Shown: piece after piece, positions 56,473 to 64,000 of the stretch | Layout of the letters: each line of letters opens with the position of its first letter | How positions within the stretch are numbered: position 1 is the first letter of the stretch | Source of the DNA: Prevotella ihumii | Lineage (GTDB): Bacteria > Bacteroidota > Bacteroidia > Bacteroidales > Bacteroidaceae | Assembly: GCF_900155655.1 (NCBI RefSeq) | Contig: NZ_LT706987.1 | Coordinates: forward strand, 308,729 to 372,728 | Direction of reading: 5' to 3' | DNA: 64,000 nucleotides | Notes under the pieces: generated by a model | What the model was told of the DNA's origin: nothing | Databases searched by the model: none | What the model saw: the letters and a program-made list of their open reading frames with translations, nothing else | Made by a program: the position numbers and the translations under genes

Positions 56473-56547
56473 TGGGCGTTGACGGATTCGAACCGCCGAC
56501 CCTCTGCTTGTAAGGCAGATGCTCTAAACCAACTGAGCTAAACGCCC
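56473..56547 (-). tRNA. tRNA-Val (anticodon TAC)
   Basis: The reverse strand gives acceptor GGGCGTT / AACGCCC, D-arm with TTAGCTCAGTTGGTT, anticodon stem TCTGC / GCAGA with the loop CTTACAA (anticodon TAC) and T-loop GGTTCGAATCC. CCA is not encoded. Confidence 0.95.
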
Positions 56548-56595
56548 TAATAAAAAACTCCCCGCAACCCCGAAAGGCTACAGGGAACACCCCTG

Positions 56596-56670
56596 TGGGC
56601 GTTGACGGATTCGAACCGCCGACCCTCTGCTTGTAAGGCAGATGCTCTAAACCAACTGAGCTAAACGCCC
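56596..56670 (-). tRNA. tRNA-Val (anticodon TAC), second copy
   Basis: Identical over its length to the copy at 56473-56547. The 48-bp spacer between them is not repeated. The two genes are transcribed in the same direction, this one first. Confidence 0.95.
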
Positions 56671-56883
56671 TTACTTTTCGTAAGCGGTTGCAAAGGTAAG
56701 TATAAAATGTGTATGCACCAAATTTTTGGCTCTTTTTTTTCGATATAAGGTAAAAGTTCTTGATTTTTGTACCTCGTTGCGTTTCATATTTTTCGCAGCC
56801 TTATATAAATAAGGTAGAGTGGGGGAGCGTTGTTGAAATTGCTCAGTGTGAGATTTTGGAAGAGAGAGCGCAAAAATAGGATA

Positions 56884-57118
56884 AGGAAAAATAGAACAAT
56901 GGCGGTGTAAGGATAAATCTTTGTTTTAGATTTTGCAATATGTTGGTTATCAAGTATTTACAAACTGGTTTTAAAACATATATGTTTGACCACCTAAAAC
57001 ATATATGTTTTACCGCCTCAAAGTTAAACTTTGACAATGTCAAACATATATGTTTTGGAAGCGAAAGATGGAACTATTGTTATAGAAAAATGGAGAGAGG
57101 AAAAACAGAACAATATGT
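56884..57118 (+). repeat. Palindrome-cluster element, copy E
   Basis: Opening box GGAAAAATAGAACAAT (56885-56900), 73 bp, then AAACATATATGTTT (56974-56987), AAAACATATATGTTTT (56996-57011), CAAAGTTAAACTTTG (57019-57033) and AAACATATATGTTT (57042-57055). The closing box is GGAAAAACAGAACAAT (about 57099-57114) and runs into a GAACAATATGTTC palindrome as in copy A. It lies upstream of fhs and downstream of no gene in its own direction. Confidence 0.88.
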
Positions 57119-57129
57119 TCTTAGTGTTT

Positions 57130-57325
57130 GTTTTTTCAGTTGTTTAGCTCGCTAAACGTCTTCAAAAACAAACGAAAATAGCTCAAAATAAGCTCGCAAA
57201 TCTCGAAGAAGTCTAACGACCGATTTGGGTTTAAAGGGATGTTGTTTTTGAGGAGTTAGAGGGAGTTAAGTGGAGTTGTCGCTCGTTCCTCGCTCGGAGT
57301 TAAAGCCAAATGCGTTAGGGATATT
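57130..57325. repeat. Mosaic of repeat-family fragments
   Basis: Contains a CTAACGACCGATTTGGGTTT arm (about 57214-57234), then a GGAGTTAGAGGGAGTTAAG purine-rich stretch and GCTCGTTCCTCGCTCGGAG running into TTAAAGCCAAATG, whose inverse is at 41358-41385. No gene. Confidence 0.6.
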
Positions 57326-57397
57326 GTGTAGGGGCTCGATTTATCAAGTTCCGTTCATCATAAGTTAAGTGGAACTCGATCGATCGAGCCCCTACAC
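57326..57397. repeat. GGGGCTCGAT hairpin repeat, copy 4
   Basis: Arms 57326-57352 and 57371-57397 pair over 27 bp with three mismatches around an 18-nt loop. It is the most compact copy of the family. Confidence 0.8.
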
Positions 57398-57488
57398 GCT
57401 CTTGCACTATGTTGCAAAGTTGAAAGCCTAAAAGCGACTAAGGGTTGTTTTTTGCAAACGATTGAGCACACTTAGAGGTGAAAATGGT

Positions 57489-57526
57489 GCTCCACTCTGC
57501 ATTAGTTAATAAATGCAGCGTGGAGC
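57489..57526. repeat. GCTCCAC hairpin
   Basis: A 15-bp stem GCTCCACTCTGCATT / AATGCAGCGTGGAGC with one mismatch and an 8-nt loop. It is not near a gene end. Confidence 0.6.
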
Positions 57527-57536
57527 ATAAATCTAT

Positions 57537-57667
57537 AGGCAGGTTCTATAAATTAGCTTTGTTAGATTTTGAGCTTATTTTTGAACCAAAAAGAAGCCAA
57601 AAGATAACAAAACGTATTTCATAAAAAATTAATGACTATATGCGGTGGTAATTTATAGAACCCGCCT
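57537..57667. repeat. 131-bp inverted-repeat element (GGTTCTATAAATTA arms)
   Basis: The terminal arms AGGCAGGTTCTATAAATTA (57537-57555) and TAATTTATAGAACCCGCCT (57649-57667) pair over 19 bp with one mismatch. The interior next to the right arm (TATGCGGTGG) also matches, inverted, the segment at 12640-12655. The size and ends suggest a MITE-like element. Confidence 0.7.
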
Positions 57668-57849
57668 ATGATGTATAGGGTTTGAATGTTCATTCTGTAA
57701 AGTGTGGTTTGCAATTGTGTGTTGTAACGAAATAATAGCAACTAAAAGCCCTCGTTTACTGCACATTTTGCAATAAAAAGTTGGTTATAATAAATATTTT
57801 GCTTAATTTTGCTTCCCTAAAATCTAATAATTTAAATCAGGTATTACTA

Positions 57850-59517
57850 ATGAAATCAGATTTCGAGATTGCCCACGAGGCAAAGTTAGAGCTCATTGAC
57901 AGCGTAGCGAAGAAAGTAGACATTCCAGTAGAAAAATTAGAACCATACGGCAAGTACATTGCTAAAGTTCCTTATACACTCATTGACGAGGAGAAGGTGA
58001 AGAAGAATAAGCTTATTCTTGTTACCGCTATTACTCCAACTAAGGCTGGTATCGGTAAGACTACCGTAAGCGTTGGTCTTGCTTTGGGTATGGCTCGTAT
58101 TGGTAAAAAGGCTATCCCTGCTCTCCGTGAACCATCGTTAGGCCCTTGTTTCGGTATGAAGGGTGGTGCTGCTGGTGGCGGTTATGCTCAGGTGTTGCCT
58201 ATGGAAAGAATTAATCTTCACTTCACAGGCGATTTCCACGCTATCACTTCGGCTAACAATATGATAGCTGCATTGCTCGACAATTATATCTATCAGAAGC
58301 AAGAAGAAGGCTTCGGAATGCGTGAGATATGGTGGCGTCGTGTGTTGGACGTAAACGACCGCAACCTCCGCAACGTTATTACAGGTCTTGGCGCACGCAC
58401 CGATGGTAAGATGGCGGAAGGTGGTTTCGACATCACTCCAGCATCTGAAATTATGGCTATTCTTTGCTTGGCTACCGACGAAGAAGACTTGCACCGCCGT
58501 CTCGACAATATCATTCTTGGTATTAAGCTCGATGGCACACCATTATATTTGAAGGAATTGAACGTAACAGGTTCTATCGTTGCCCTCTTGCATGATGCTA
58601 TCAATCCTAACTTGGTACAGACCATTGAGAATGGTCCTGCATTTATCCACGGTGGTCCTTTTGCAAACATTGCACACGGCTGTAACACCATCATTGCAAC
58701 AAAGATGGGTATGACCTATGGCGATTATTGCATTACAGAGGCTGGCTTCGGTGCTGACCTCGGTGCAGAGAAGTTCCTCGATATTAAGTGTCGCAAGGCA
58801 GGTATCTCTCCTGTACTTACCGTACTCGTAGCTACTGCACAGGCATTGAAGATGCACGGCGGTGTAAACGAGAAGGAAATAAGCCAACCAAACGTAGAAG
58901 GCGTAAAGGCAGGTTTGGCTAACTTGGATAAGCACATTGCTAATATGCAGCAGTTCGGTCAGACCGTTGTGGTATGTTTGAACCGTTTTGCAAGCGATAC
59001 CGACGAAGAACTCGAACTCGTAAAGAAGCATTGCGAAGAAAAGGGCATTGGTTTTGCACTCAACACAGCCTTTGGCGATGGTGGTCAGGGTGCTGAGGCA
59101 TTGGCTCACTTGGTAGTAGACACTATCGAAAAGAACCCTTCTAAGCCATTAGAGTTTATCTACGACGAGGCTGACGCAGTGGAAGTGAAGTTGGAAAAGA
59201 TTTGTCAGAAGATTTATGGCGCAAACCGTGTAATCCTCAAGCCTGCAGCTAAGAAGCAGTTGGAACGCATCAAGCAATTAGGTTTGGAGAAGTTCCCTGT
59301 ATGTATTGCTAAGACTCAGTACTCTTTCTCTGAAGATGCTAAGGCTTACGGTATGCCAACCAACTTTGACATCACTATTCGCGACATCGTGATTAACTCT
59401 GGTGCAGAGATGATTGTTGCCGTAGCAGGAACCATTATGCGTATGCCAGGCTTGCCAAAGAGTCCACAGGCTGAACGCATCAATGTGGTAAATGGCGTGA
59501 TAGAAGGTCTTTCATAA
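57850..59517 (+). CDS. fhs: Formate-tetrahydrofolate ligase
   Basis: Makes 10-formyl-THF from formate, THF and ATP, feeding purine and one-carbon metabolism. 555 residues from the ATG at 57850; an in-frame upstream extension to 57781 overlaps a likely promoter (TAATTTTGC near 57803). P-loop [17 protein letters not shown] at residues about 58-74, then [21 protein letters not shown], whose first part ([18 protein letters not shown]) is the family signature. Codon bias suggests strong expression. Confidence 0.96.
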   Translation: MKSDFEIAHEAKLELIDSVAKKVDIPVEKLEPYGKYIAKVPYTLIDEEKVKKNKLILVTAITPTKAGIGKTTVSVGLALGMARIGKKAIPALREPSLGPCFGMKGGAAGGGYAQVLPMERINLHFTGDFHAITSANNMIAALLDNYIYQKQEEGFGMREIWWRRVLDVNDRNLRNVITGLGARTDGKMAEGGFDITPASEIMAILCLATDEEDLHRRLDNIILGIKLDGTPLYLKELNVTGSIVALLHDAINPNLVQTIENGPAFIHGGPFANIAHGCNTIIATKMGMTYGDYCITEAGFGADLGAEKFLDIKCRKAGISPVLTVLVATAQALKMHGGVNEKEISQPNVEGVKAGLANLDKHIANMQQFGQTVVVCLNRFASDTDEELELVKKHCEEKGIGFALNTAFGDGGQGAEALAHLVVDTIEKNPSKPLEFIYDEADAVEVKLEKICQKIYGANRVILKPAAKKQLERIKQLGLEKFPVCIAKTQYSFSEDAKAYGMPTNFDITIRDIVINSGAEMIVAVAGTIMRMPGLPKSPQAERINVVNGVIEGLS

Positions 59518-59676
59518 GATTTTTTATTTCATAATTATATTTTAGTGAACCCTTTCTATGAGTTTGAATATATCAAGCTCGTAGAGGGGGTTTTGTGTTT
59601 TGATAGATAGTATAGTGTGGGGTAAGAAGTGCGAATGATGCAATATTTTTCGTTTTTTAGCGTTAATCTTAACGTT

Positions 59677-60849
59677 ATGCAATGGACGGACAGAATTAGA
59701 CAAGTGAAGATTATTCTTGTGATAGCAGCAATTCTTATTGCTGTGGCTTCGCTTGTGGCTTCGCAAATCCTAACGCACGACCTTGCCCAACAAGAGCGTA
59801 CACGTATGGAAGTGTGGGCTGATGCTATGCGCGCATTGAGTCAAGCTGACGAGAATACCGACCTAACATTGGTACTAAAGGTACTGAACGAAAACAATAC
59901 CATTCCTGTTGTGGTGCTTGATAGCGAAGGCAACGTAACCGACTTTCGTAACGTAAAGATTGATGCCAAAACCTACGAAGACAGTTTGCACGTGGTTTCG
60001 GCTATGGCGATGCGAATGAAGGTAAACAAACAGAATATCAAAATTAAGCTGTCCGATACTGCAAAGGACTATATAGAAGTGTGTTATGACGACTCGTTGA
60101 TGCTGAAGCGATTAGCACTCTATCCGTACGTACAGCTCGGCGTGGTGATGTTGTTTGTGGTGGTAGCCATCTTTGCTTTATTAACCTCAAAGCGTGCCGA
60201 ACAAAACAAGGTGTGGGTGGGGCTGAGCAAGGAGACAGCGCACCAGTTGGGTACACCTATATCGTCGCTAATGGCTTGGACTACCATTCTTAAAGAGACC
60301 TATCCCGACGACGACCTATTGCCCGAAATGGATAAAGATGTGAAGCGTTTGCAGCTTATTGCTGAGCGTTTTTCGAAGATTGGGTCGTTGCCCGAACCTG
60401 TTCCCGCAAGTCTGAACGAGGTGTTAGACCACGTTATTGATTATATGGACAAGCGCACTTCTAAGAAAATTCTTATGGTGAAGGAGTTCCCCGAAGGCGA
60501 TATTATCCTTAAAATGAACCCTTCGCTTTTCGAATGGGTGATAGAAAATCTTTGCAAAAACGCTGTTGATGCAATGGGAGGTGAGGCTGGACGCATTACG
60601 CTACACGTAGAAGAAACCCCAGAGCGTGCCATTATAGAAGTGAGCGATACGGGTAAAGGTATCAAAAAGAAAGATATTCGCAACGTATTCCGCCCAGGAT
60701 TTACCACCAAAAGTCGTGGATGGGGCTTAGGACTTAGCCTTGCCAAACGCATTGTAGAGGAGTATCATCGTGGTCGCATCTATGTGAAAAGCTCAGAAGT
60801 GGGCAAAGGCACTACGTTTAGGATTGAATTGAAGAAGCCTAAGGAATAG
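59677..60849 (+). CDS. Sensor histidine kinase
   Basis: 390 residues from the ATG at 59677; an in-frame GTG (59629) and ATG (59635) lie upstream. Two membrane segments (IILVIAAILIAVASLVAS; LGVVMLFVVVAIFALL) bracket a periplasmic sensor region of about 115 residues. The H-box reads KETAHQLGTPISSL, and N, G1 and G2 boxes follow (ENLCKNAVDAM, DTGKGI, GWGLGLSLAKRIVEEY). No response regulator is adjacent, so the partner and signal are unknown. The HQLGTPISSL form is common in Bacteroidota kinases. Confidence 0.9.
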   Translation: MQWTDRIRQVKIILVIAAILIAVASLVASQILTHDLAQQERTRMEVWADAMRALSQADENTDLTLVLKVLNENNTIPVVVLDSEGNVTDFRNVKIDAKTYEDSLHVVSAMAMRMKVNKQNIKIKLSDTAKDYIEVCYDDSLMLKRLALYPYVQLGVVMLFVVVAIFALLTSKRAEQNKVWVGLSKETAHQLGTPISSLMAWTTILKETYPDDDLLPEMDKDVKRLQLIAERFSKIGSLPEPVPASLNEVLDHVIDYMDKRTSKKILMVKEFPEGDIILKMNPSLFEWVIENLCKNAVDAMGGEAGRITLHVEETPERAIIEVSDTGKGIKKKDIRNVFRPGFTTKSRGWGLGLSLAKRIVEEYHRGRIYVKSSEVGKGTTFRIELKKPKE

Positions 60850-60927
60850 CGAACACTAATTGAACATTCAAGATCTTCTCCAAAGAAGACCTATCCAACG
60901 CTCTCGGTAGTTTGTTCTCTCCTCAGT

Positions 60928-61398
60928 CTACTTTGCCAGATCAAAGAGAGGACGGTTAATAACCCCTTCACGAAAAGCCAAACGGCATACTTTCTTTACA
61001 GCTAAAGTCATCTTGCGATAATAACTCTGAGAATGACCATGCTTCCCACACTGTATTGATGCAAGCCGTCCAAGAAGTCCTCGGTTAATTGCCCAAAAGT
61101 AATGTCATTTGTGTGGTATCGCTCTTGGAGAAAGACTTGGAGGTGTTTCCTGAGCATATAGTAGACCGAGTGCCAGCGTTTCGAGATCTCCACACCGACA
61201 AGTTTCTTCTCTTCTTCTACCATTTGGTCGTATCGCTGTAAGAATGTTGTTCGCCCTGCATTGAGCCTTGAAACTGCTCCTTGATTTCTTTGGCAGAGAA
61301 CTCTATTCCTCTATCACATAGAGTTTGATACGCTTTCTGTACGAAAAGGAGCAACTGCTCCAACTTTGGATTGGTAGTTACTGCTTCACGACTCTTAC
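60928..61398 (-). pseudogene. Degenerate tyrosine recombinase (integrase) fragment
   Basis: Three reading-frame pieces on the reverse strand join into the N-terminal half of a Bacteroidota phage-type integrase: an arm-binding part (GKSREAVTTNPKLEQL), a SAM-like core-binding part (LQRYDQMVEEEKKLVG, RKHLQVFLQERY) and a third piece (YYRKMTLAVKKVCRLAFREG) ending at a stop at 60928. At least two frameshifts separate them, and the catalytic domain is missing. It abuts a CCGATTTGGGGTT repeat arm at about 61396. It marks an old insertion whose rest is gone. Confidence 0.75.
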
Positions 61399-61550
61399 CG
61401 ATTTGGGGTTAAAATATTTAAGGTCTTCTTTATTAAATCTCTACCTCTAACTGATAGTGCGTATCGCTTAAACTGGTACTACTTCTAATCCTAACTTCTT
61501 AAAAATCTTTTTTTTCTCCTTATATATATGGATTTATGCAAAATTTTAGC

Positions 61551-61559
61551 TACCTTTGC
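61551..61559 (+). promoter_or_regulatory. tig promoter, -7 element
   Basis: TACCTTTGC, 90 bp before the tig ATG. Confidence 0.65.
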
Positions 61560-61648
61560 GCCTCGAAGTCGCTGAAGAGTTTTGGCTCTTGGGATAGGCT
61601 GTTACAATTTGAATTGATAATAAATAATAAACATATAATACTTCAAAG

Positions 61649-63028
61649 ATGAAAATTTCATTTGAAAATCCCGACAAACTCAATGGTCTTATGACTATCG
61701 TTGTCGAAGAAGCAGATTACAAAGAAGATGTAGAGAAGGCTCTCAAAGACTATCGCAAGCGTGCTAATATGCCTGGTTTCCGTCCTGGACAAGTACCTAT
61801 GGGTATGATTAAGCGTCAGGTTGGTCCACAAGTAAAGATGGATGCTATCAACAAGCTCTTGGGTGAGAACCTCCAAAAGTACATTGCTGACAATAAAATT
61901 CAGATGCTTGGACAGCCTATGGGCTCTGAAAAGCAAGAAGCAGTAGACATAGAGAAGGAAGCTCCTTACACATTTATGTTTGATATTGCTGTTGCTCCAG
62001 AGTTCAAAGCTGAATTGACTAAGAAAGATACTATTGAGTATTACGAAATAGAGGTTGATGATAAGCTCATCGATCAGCAAATAGAAATGTTCGCAAGCCG
62101 TGCAGGTCACTATGACAAGGCTGAAGAGCTCGACCCTGAAAAGCGTGATATGTTGAAGGGCGACCTCCGTGAGTTGGACGAAAACGGTAATACGCTTGAA
62201 GGTGGTGTTACTGTTGAAGCAGCTGTAATGATGCCACAATACATCAAGGTAGACGACCAAAAGAAGTTGTTCGATGGTGCTAAGTTGGGCGATATTATTA
62301 CTTTCAACCCACGTGCAGCTTATCCTGAAAACGATGCAGAGGTTTCTTCATTGTTGAAGATTGACCGTGCAGAATTGGCTAACCACACTGGCAATTTCTC
62401 TTACCAAATCACAGAAATCTCTCGTTTCGTAAATGCAGAGAACAACAAGGAACTTTGGGATAGCGTATATGGTGAAGAGGCTAACATCAAGGACGAAAAG
62501 ATGTTCCGCGATACCATCGCTGAAGGTGTTAAGAACCAACTCGTAGGCGACCAAGACTTCAAGTTTATTCAAGACATTCGCACTTATATGGAGAAGAAAG
62601 TTGGTGAACTTCAGTTCCCTGACGAACTCTTGAAGCGCATTATGTTGGCTAATAATCAAGATAAGGGTCAAGCATTTGTTGACGAGCACTATGCTCAAAG
62701 CGTGAAGGAACTCACTTGGCATCTCATCAAAGAGCAGTTGGCAGTGGCTAACGAAGTAAAGGTAGAAGATGCTGATGTACGTGAAAGCGCAATGCTTATG
62801 GCTCGTGCACAGTTCGCACAATATGGTATGAACAACGTACCTGAAGAGTACTTGAATAACTACGCTGAAGAAATTCTCAAGAAGCGTGAGAATATCGACC
62901 AGTTTGTTGAGGCTGCTCTCGACCGCAAACTCGGTGCTAAGTTGAAGGAAGTTGTAAAGTTGAAGAAAAAGAAGATTTCTTTGGAAGACTTCAACAAGCT
63001 CCTTGCTCCAGCTGAAGAAGCTAAGTAA
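61649..63028 (+). CDS. tig: Trigger factor
   Basis: Ribosome-bound chaperone that meets nascent chains at the tunnel exit. The 459 residues have the N-terminal ribosome-binding domain with the signature GFRPGQVPMGMIKRQVG (residues about 43-59), a central FKBP-like region that is poorly conserved, as usual in Bacteroidota, and a long helical C-terminal domain ending in a lysine-rich tail. clpP normally follows tig in this phylum, but here repeats and an IS66 element follow. Confidence 0.95.
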   Translation: MKISFENPDKLNGLMTIVVEEADYKEDVEKALKDYRKRANMPGFRPGQVPMGMIKRQVGPQVKMDAINKLLGENLQKYIADNKIQMLGQPMGSEKQEAVDIEKEAPYTFMFDIAVAPEFKAELTKKDTIEYYEIEVDDKLIDQQIEMFASRAGHYDKAEELDPEKRDMLKGDLRELDENGNTLEGGVTVEAAVMMPQYIKVDDQKKLFDGAKLGDIITFNPRAAYPENDAEVSSLLKIDRAELANHTGNFSYQITEISRFVNAENNKELWDSVYGEEANIKDEKMFRDTIAEGVKNQLVGDQDFKFIQDIRTYMEKKVGELQFPDELLKRIMLANNQDKGQAFVDEHYAQSVKELTWHLIKEQLAVANEVKVEDADVRESAMLMARAQFAQYGMNNVPEEYLNNYAEEILKKRENIDQFVEAALDRKLGAKLKEVVKLKKKKISLEDFNKLLAPAEEAK

Positions 63029-63058
63029 GCAAAAATAAGATTACAATTATACAATAAG

Positions 63059-63112
63059 AAGACTTATTCAGAACTTGCCTATATATAAAAGGTGAGTTAT
63101 GGATAAGTCTTT
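63059..63112 (+). terminator. Hairpin with T-run after tig
   Basis: The stem AGACTTAT / ATAAGTCT closes a longer partly paired loop (AACTTGCC / GGTGAGTT), then TTTTT. Confidence 0.75.
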
Positions 63113-63320
63113 TTTCATTGCCTTTCTTACCTACTTTTTGTTTATTCTATGTCCATTTGATGCTTTAAAGTGATAGACATAGAAAAACTTTACCTACAAG
63201 CGAGTATTGTGGAAATATATCTATTACCGTACCTTTGTATCGAAATCAAATCAATAACAAATAGTCAGAAGACATTAAATGAACAAAAATATTTTGAAAG
63301 AAATGTTATGGCGAGAGTAA

Positions 63321-63421
63321 GGAAGAATAGAACAAATGGGAACAATGGCTTATTATTAACTTTGTCTTTTGTAATATATTGATAATAAGATAGTTGTATT
63401 TTGATTTTTAAAACATATATG
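63321..63421 (+). repeat. Palindrome-cluster element, copy F, cut by IS66
   Basis: Box GGAAGAATAGAACAAA at 63321-63336, the conserved TTTGTAATATATTGATAAT segment, then AAACATATATG at 63411-63421, where the first palindrome stops and IS66 sequence begins. The box-to-palindrome distance (74 bp) is the same as in copies A, C, D and E. Confidence 0.85.
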
Positions 63422-63487
63422 GTAAGCATCCAATATTAGCCGCCTTTGTGTAACATTCTTGCTTTACTACCTTTGCCCGAAAAACTT

Positions 63488-63832
63488 ATGTTTGTACTCA
63501 ATGAAACAAATGTTTTTCGGGTTTGTTGCACTCCTGTGGACATGCGTCAGGGTATTCTTCGCCTGTCCCAATTGGTACGCAGCAATGACTTCAATCCTTC
63601 TGATGGTGTTGTCTACGTTTTCTACAATCGAGCCCGTAACCGAATTAAATTGCTGCACTGGGAACGCTGTGGTTTTGTCGTGTATCATAAACAGATGGCA
63701 CAGGGTTGCCTGAGTCCTAAAATCATACGGGCGAGAGTTGGATTTTATGAACTTCGCTGGGACGAATTGGTACTCTATATTGAAGGTATAAATCCTAATT
63801 GCTACCGAAGAAAAAGATACAATAAATCTTAG
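63488..63832 (+). CDS. tnpB: IS66 accessory protein TnpB
   Basis: 114 residues from the ATG at 63488 (the frame is open from 63446). TnpB family features: VDMRQGILRLSQLV, VVYVFYNRARNRIKLLHWERCGFVVY (core FYNRARNRIKLLHWE). Required with TnpC for transposition in IS66 elements; its molecular role is unknown. Confidence 0.9.
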   Translation: MFVLNETNVFRVCCTPVDMRQGILRLSQLVRSNDFNPSDGVVYVFYNRARNRIKLLHWERCGFVVYHKQMAQGCLSPKIIRARVGFYELRWDELVLYIEGINPNCYRRKRYNKS

Positions 63833-63895
63833 TATTTTCTTGCCAGTGTCAGATATTTTTCGTAACTTTACATCGTATAAAGAACTGATAATGTG

Positions 63896-64000
63896 ATGGA
63901 TATGCCTTATAGTACAATGACATCTGACTACCATTCTCTCACTCGGGAAGCTGTTGTTAAACTTCTTGAGCAAAGGGATGCTGAGCTTAAGATTAAGGAT
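63896..64000 (+). CDS. tnpC: IS66 transposase TnpC (5' end only)
   Basis: The first 35 codons are visible (MDMPYSTMTSDYHSL ... LLEQRDAELKIKD), matching the N-terminal coiled region that precedes the zinc finger and DDE domain in IS66 transposases. The rest is beyond the right edge. The call rests partly on its place after tnpB. Confidence 0.75.
   Translation, partial: MDMPYSTMTSDYHSLTREAVVKLLEQRDAELKIKD

Larger units (their letters stand above)
63422..64000 (+). mobile_element. IS66-family insertion sequence, left part
   Basis: Begins GTAAGCATCC, fitting the GTAAGC start of IS66 terminal inverted repeats, and contains tnpB and the start of tnpC. The 8 bp before it (CATATATG, 63414-63421) are the predicted target duplication. 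No tnpA is present between the end and tnpB. The right end lies outside the window. Confidence 0.85.

Noticed and set aside
63170..63382. 70-codon open frame after tig
   Set aside because: It overlaps the box of palindrome element F and shows no family features or start signal.

Overview
The window reads as chromosomal DNA of a Bacteroidota bacterium, most likely a Prevotella-type member of the Prevotellaceae. The reasons are the Bacteroidota -7 promoter element TAnnTTTG(C) in front of most transcription units, weak or absent Shine-Dalgarno sequences, and gene blocks typical of the group (yceD-rpmF-fabH-era-der; parA-parB-DUF5683-relA; two parvulins plus an OstA/LptA-like protein plus mutL; purB-rluB-asnS). 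Protein similarity was judged by eye, so the genus is an inference. Almost all of the sequence is housekeeping DNA. There is no CRISPR array, prophage, secretion system or defence island that I can support.

Layout. 1-3.4 kb (-): clpP-clpX, then recQ running off the left edge. 4.3-5.4 kb (+): a GDP-mannose pyrophosphorylase-like gene. 5.5-6.4 kb (-): HIT protein and greA. 6.9-10.4 kb (-): the de novo NAD operon nadB-nadA-nadC. 11.1-12.6 kb (+): a C69 dipeptidase. 13-17.7 kb (+): yceD-rpmF-fabH-era-der and a small lipoprotein. 17.9-22.8 kb: two acyltransferase-3 proteins, a MlaE/MlaF-type transporter pair and lptB. 23-33.4 kb: lactate permease, relA/spoT, DUF5683, parB/parA, surE, lpxB, EamA transporter. 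33.6-37.7 kb (-): tcdA, a ThiD-AraC fusion and ettA. 38-41.1 kb: a DUF5074-like lipoprotein and an IS4-type insertion sequence. 41.5-51.5 kb (+): guaB, two parvulin chaperones, a repeat-bearing OstA-like protein, a small membrane protein, mutL and an OmpA-family porin. 51.9-56.3 kb (-): purB-rluB-asnS. 56.5 kb (-): two tRNA-Val genes. 57.8-60.8 kb (+): fhs and a sensor kinase. 60.9-61.4 kb: a broken integrase. 61.6-63 kb (+): tig. 63.4 kb to the right edge: the start of an IS66-family element.

The unusual content is mainly between the genes. At least six families of short structured repeats fill the intergenic DNA. The most striking is an element of about 200-260 bp: a conserved GGAAGAATAGAACAAT box, about 74 bp of semi-conserved sequence, then a cluster of three to five 14-16 bp perfect palindromes of two types (AAACATATATGTTT and CAAAGTTGAACTTTG) spaced 6-10 bp apart, and usually a second copy of the box. 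Five boxed copies (near 3.8, 30.9, 39.6, 57.0 and 63.4 kb) all lie in the same orientation. A sixth, box-less variant lies at 10.8 kb. An IS66 element begins exactly inside the first palindrome of the 63.4 kb copy. Other families are a hairpin repeat (CTCGATAAATCGAGCCCCT), 9-bp and 22-bp GTCGGACAA/GTCTGACAAA tandem repeats, and arms built on CTAACGACCGATTTGGGTT and GGTTCTATAAATTA.

Among the proteins, the strongest candidate for something undescribed is the 382-residue ThiD-AraC fusion at 34.7-35.9 kb. Its substrate-side motifs look kept, but the nucleotide-side motif and the catalytic cysteine are lost, as expected of a kinase fold turned into a ligand-sensing transcription factor. A 31-residue tandem repeat in the OstA-like protein, a long RGG/GYN-rich tail on the pseudouridine synthase, and a MutL with an altered endonuclease motif also deserve attention.
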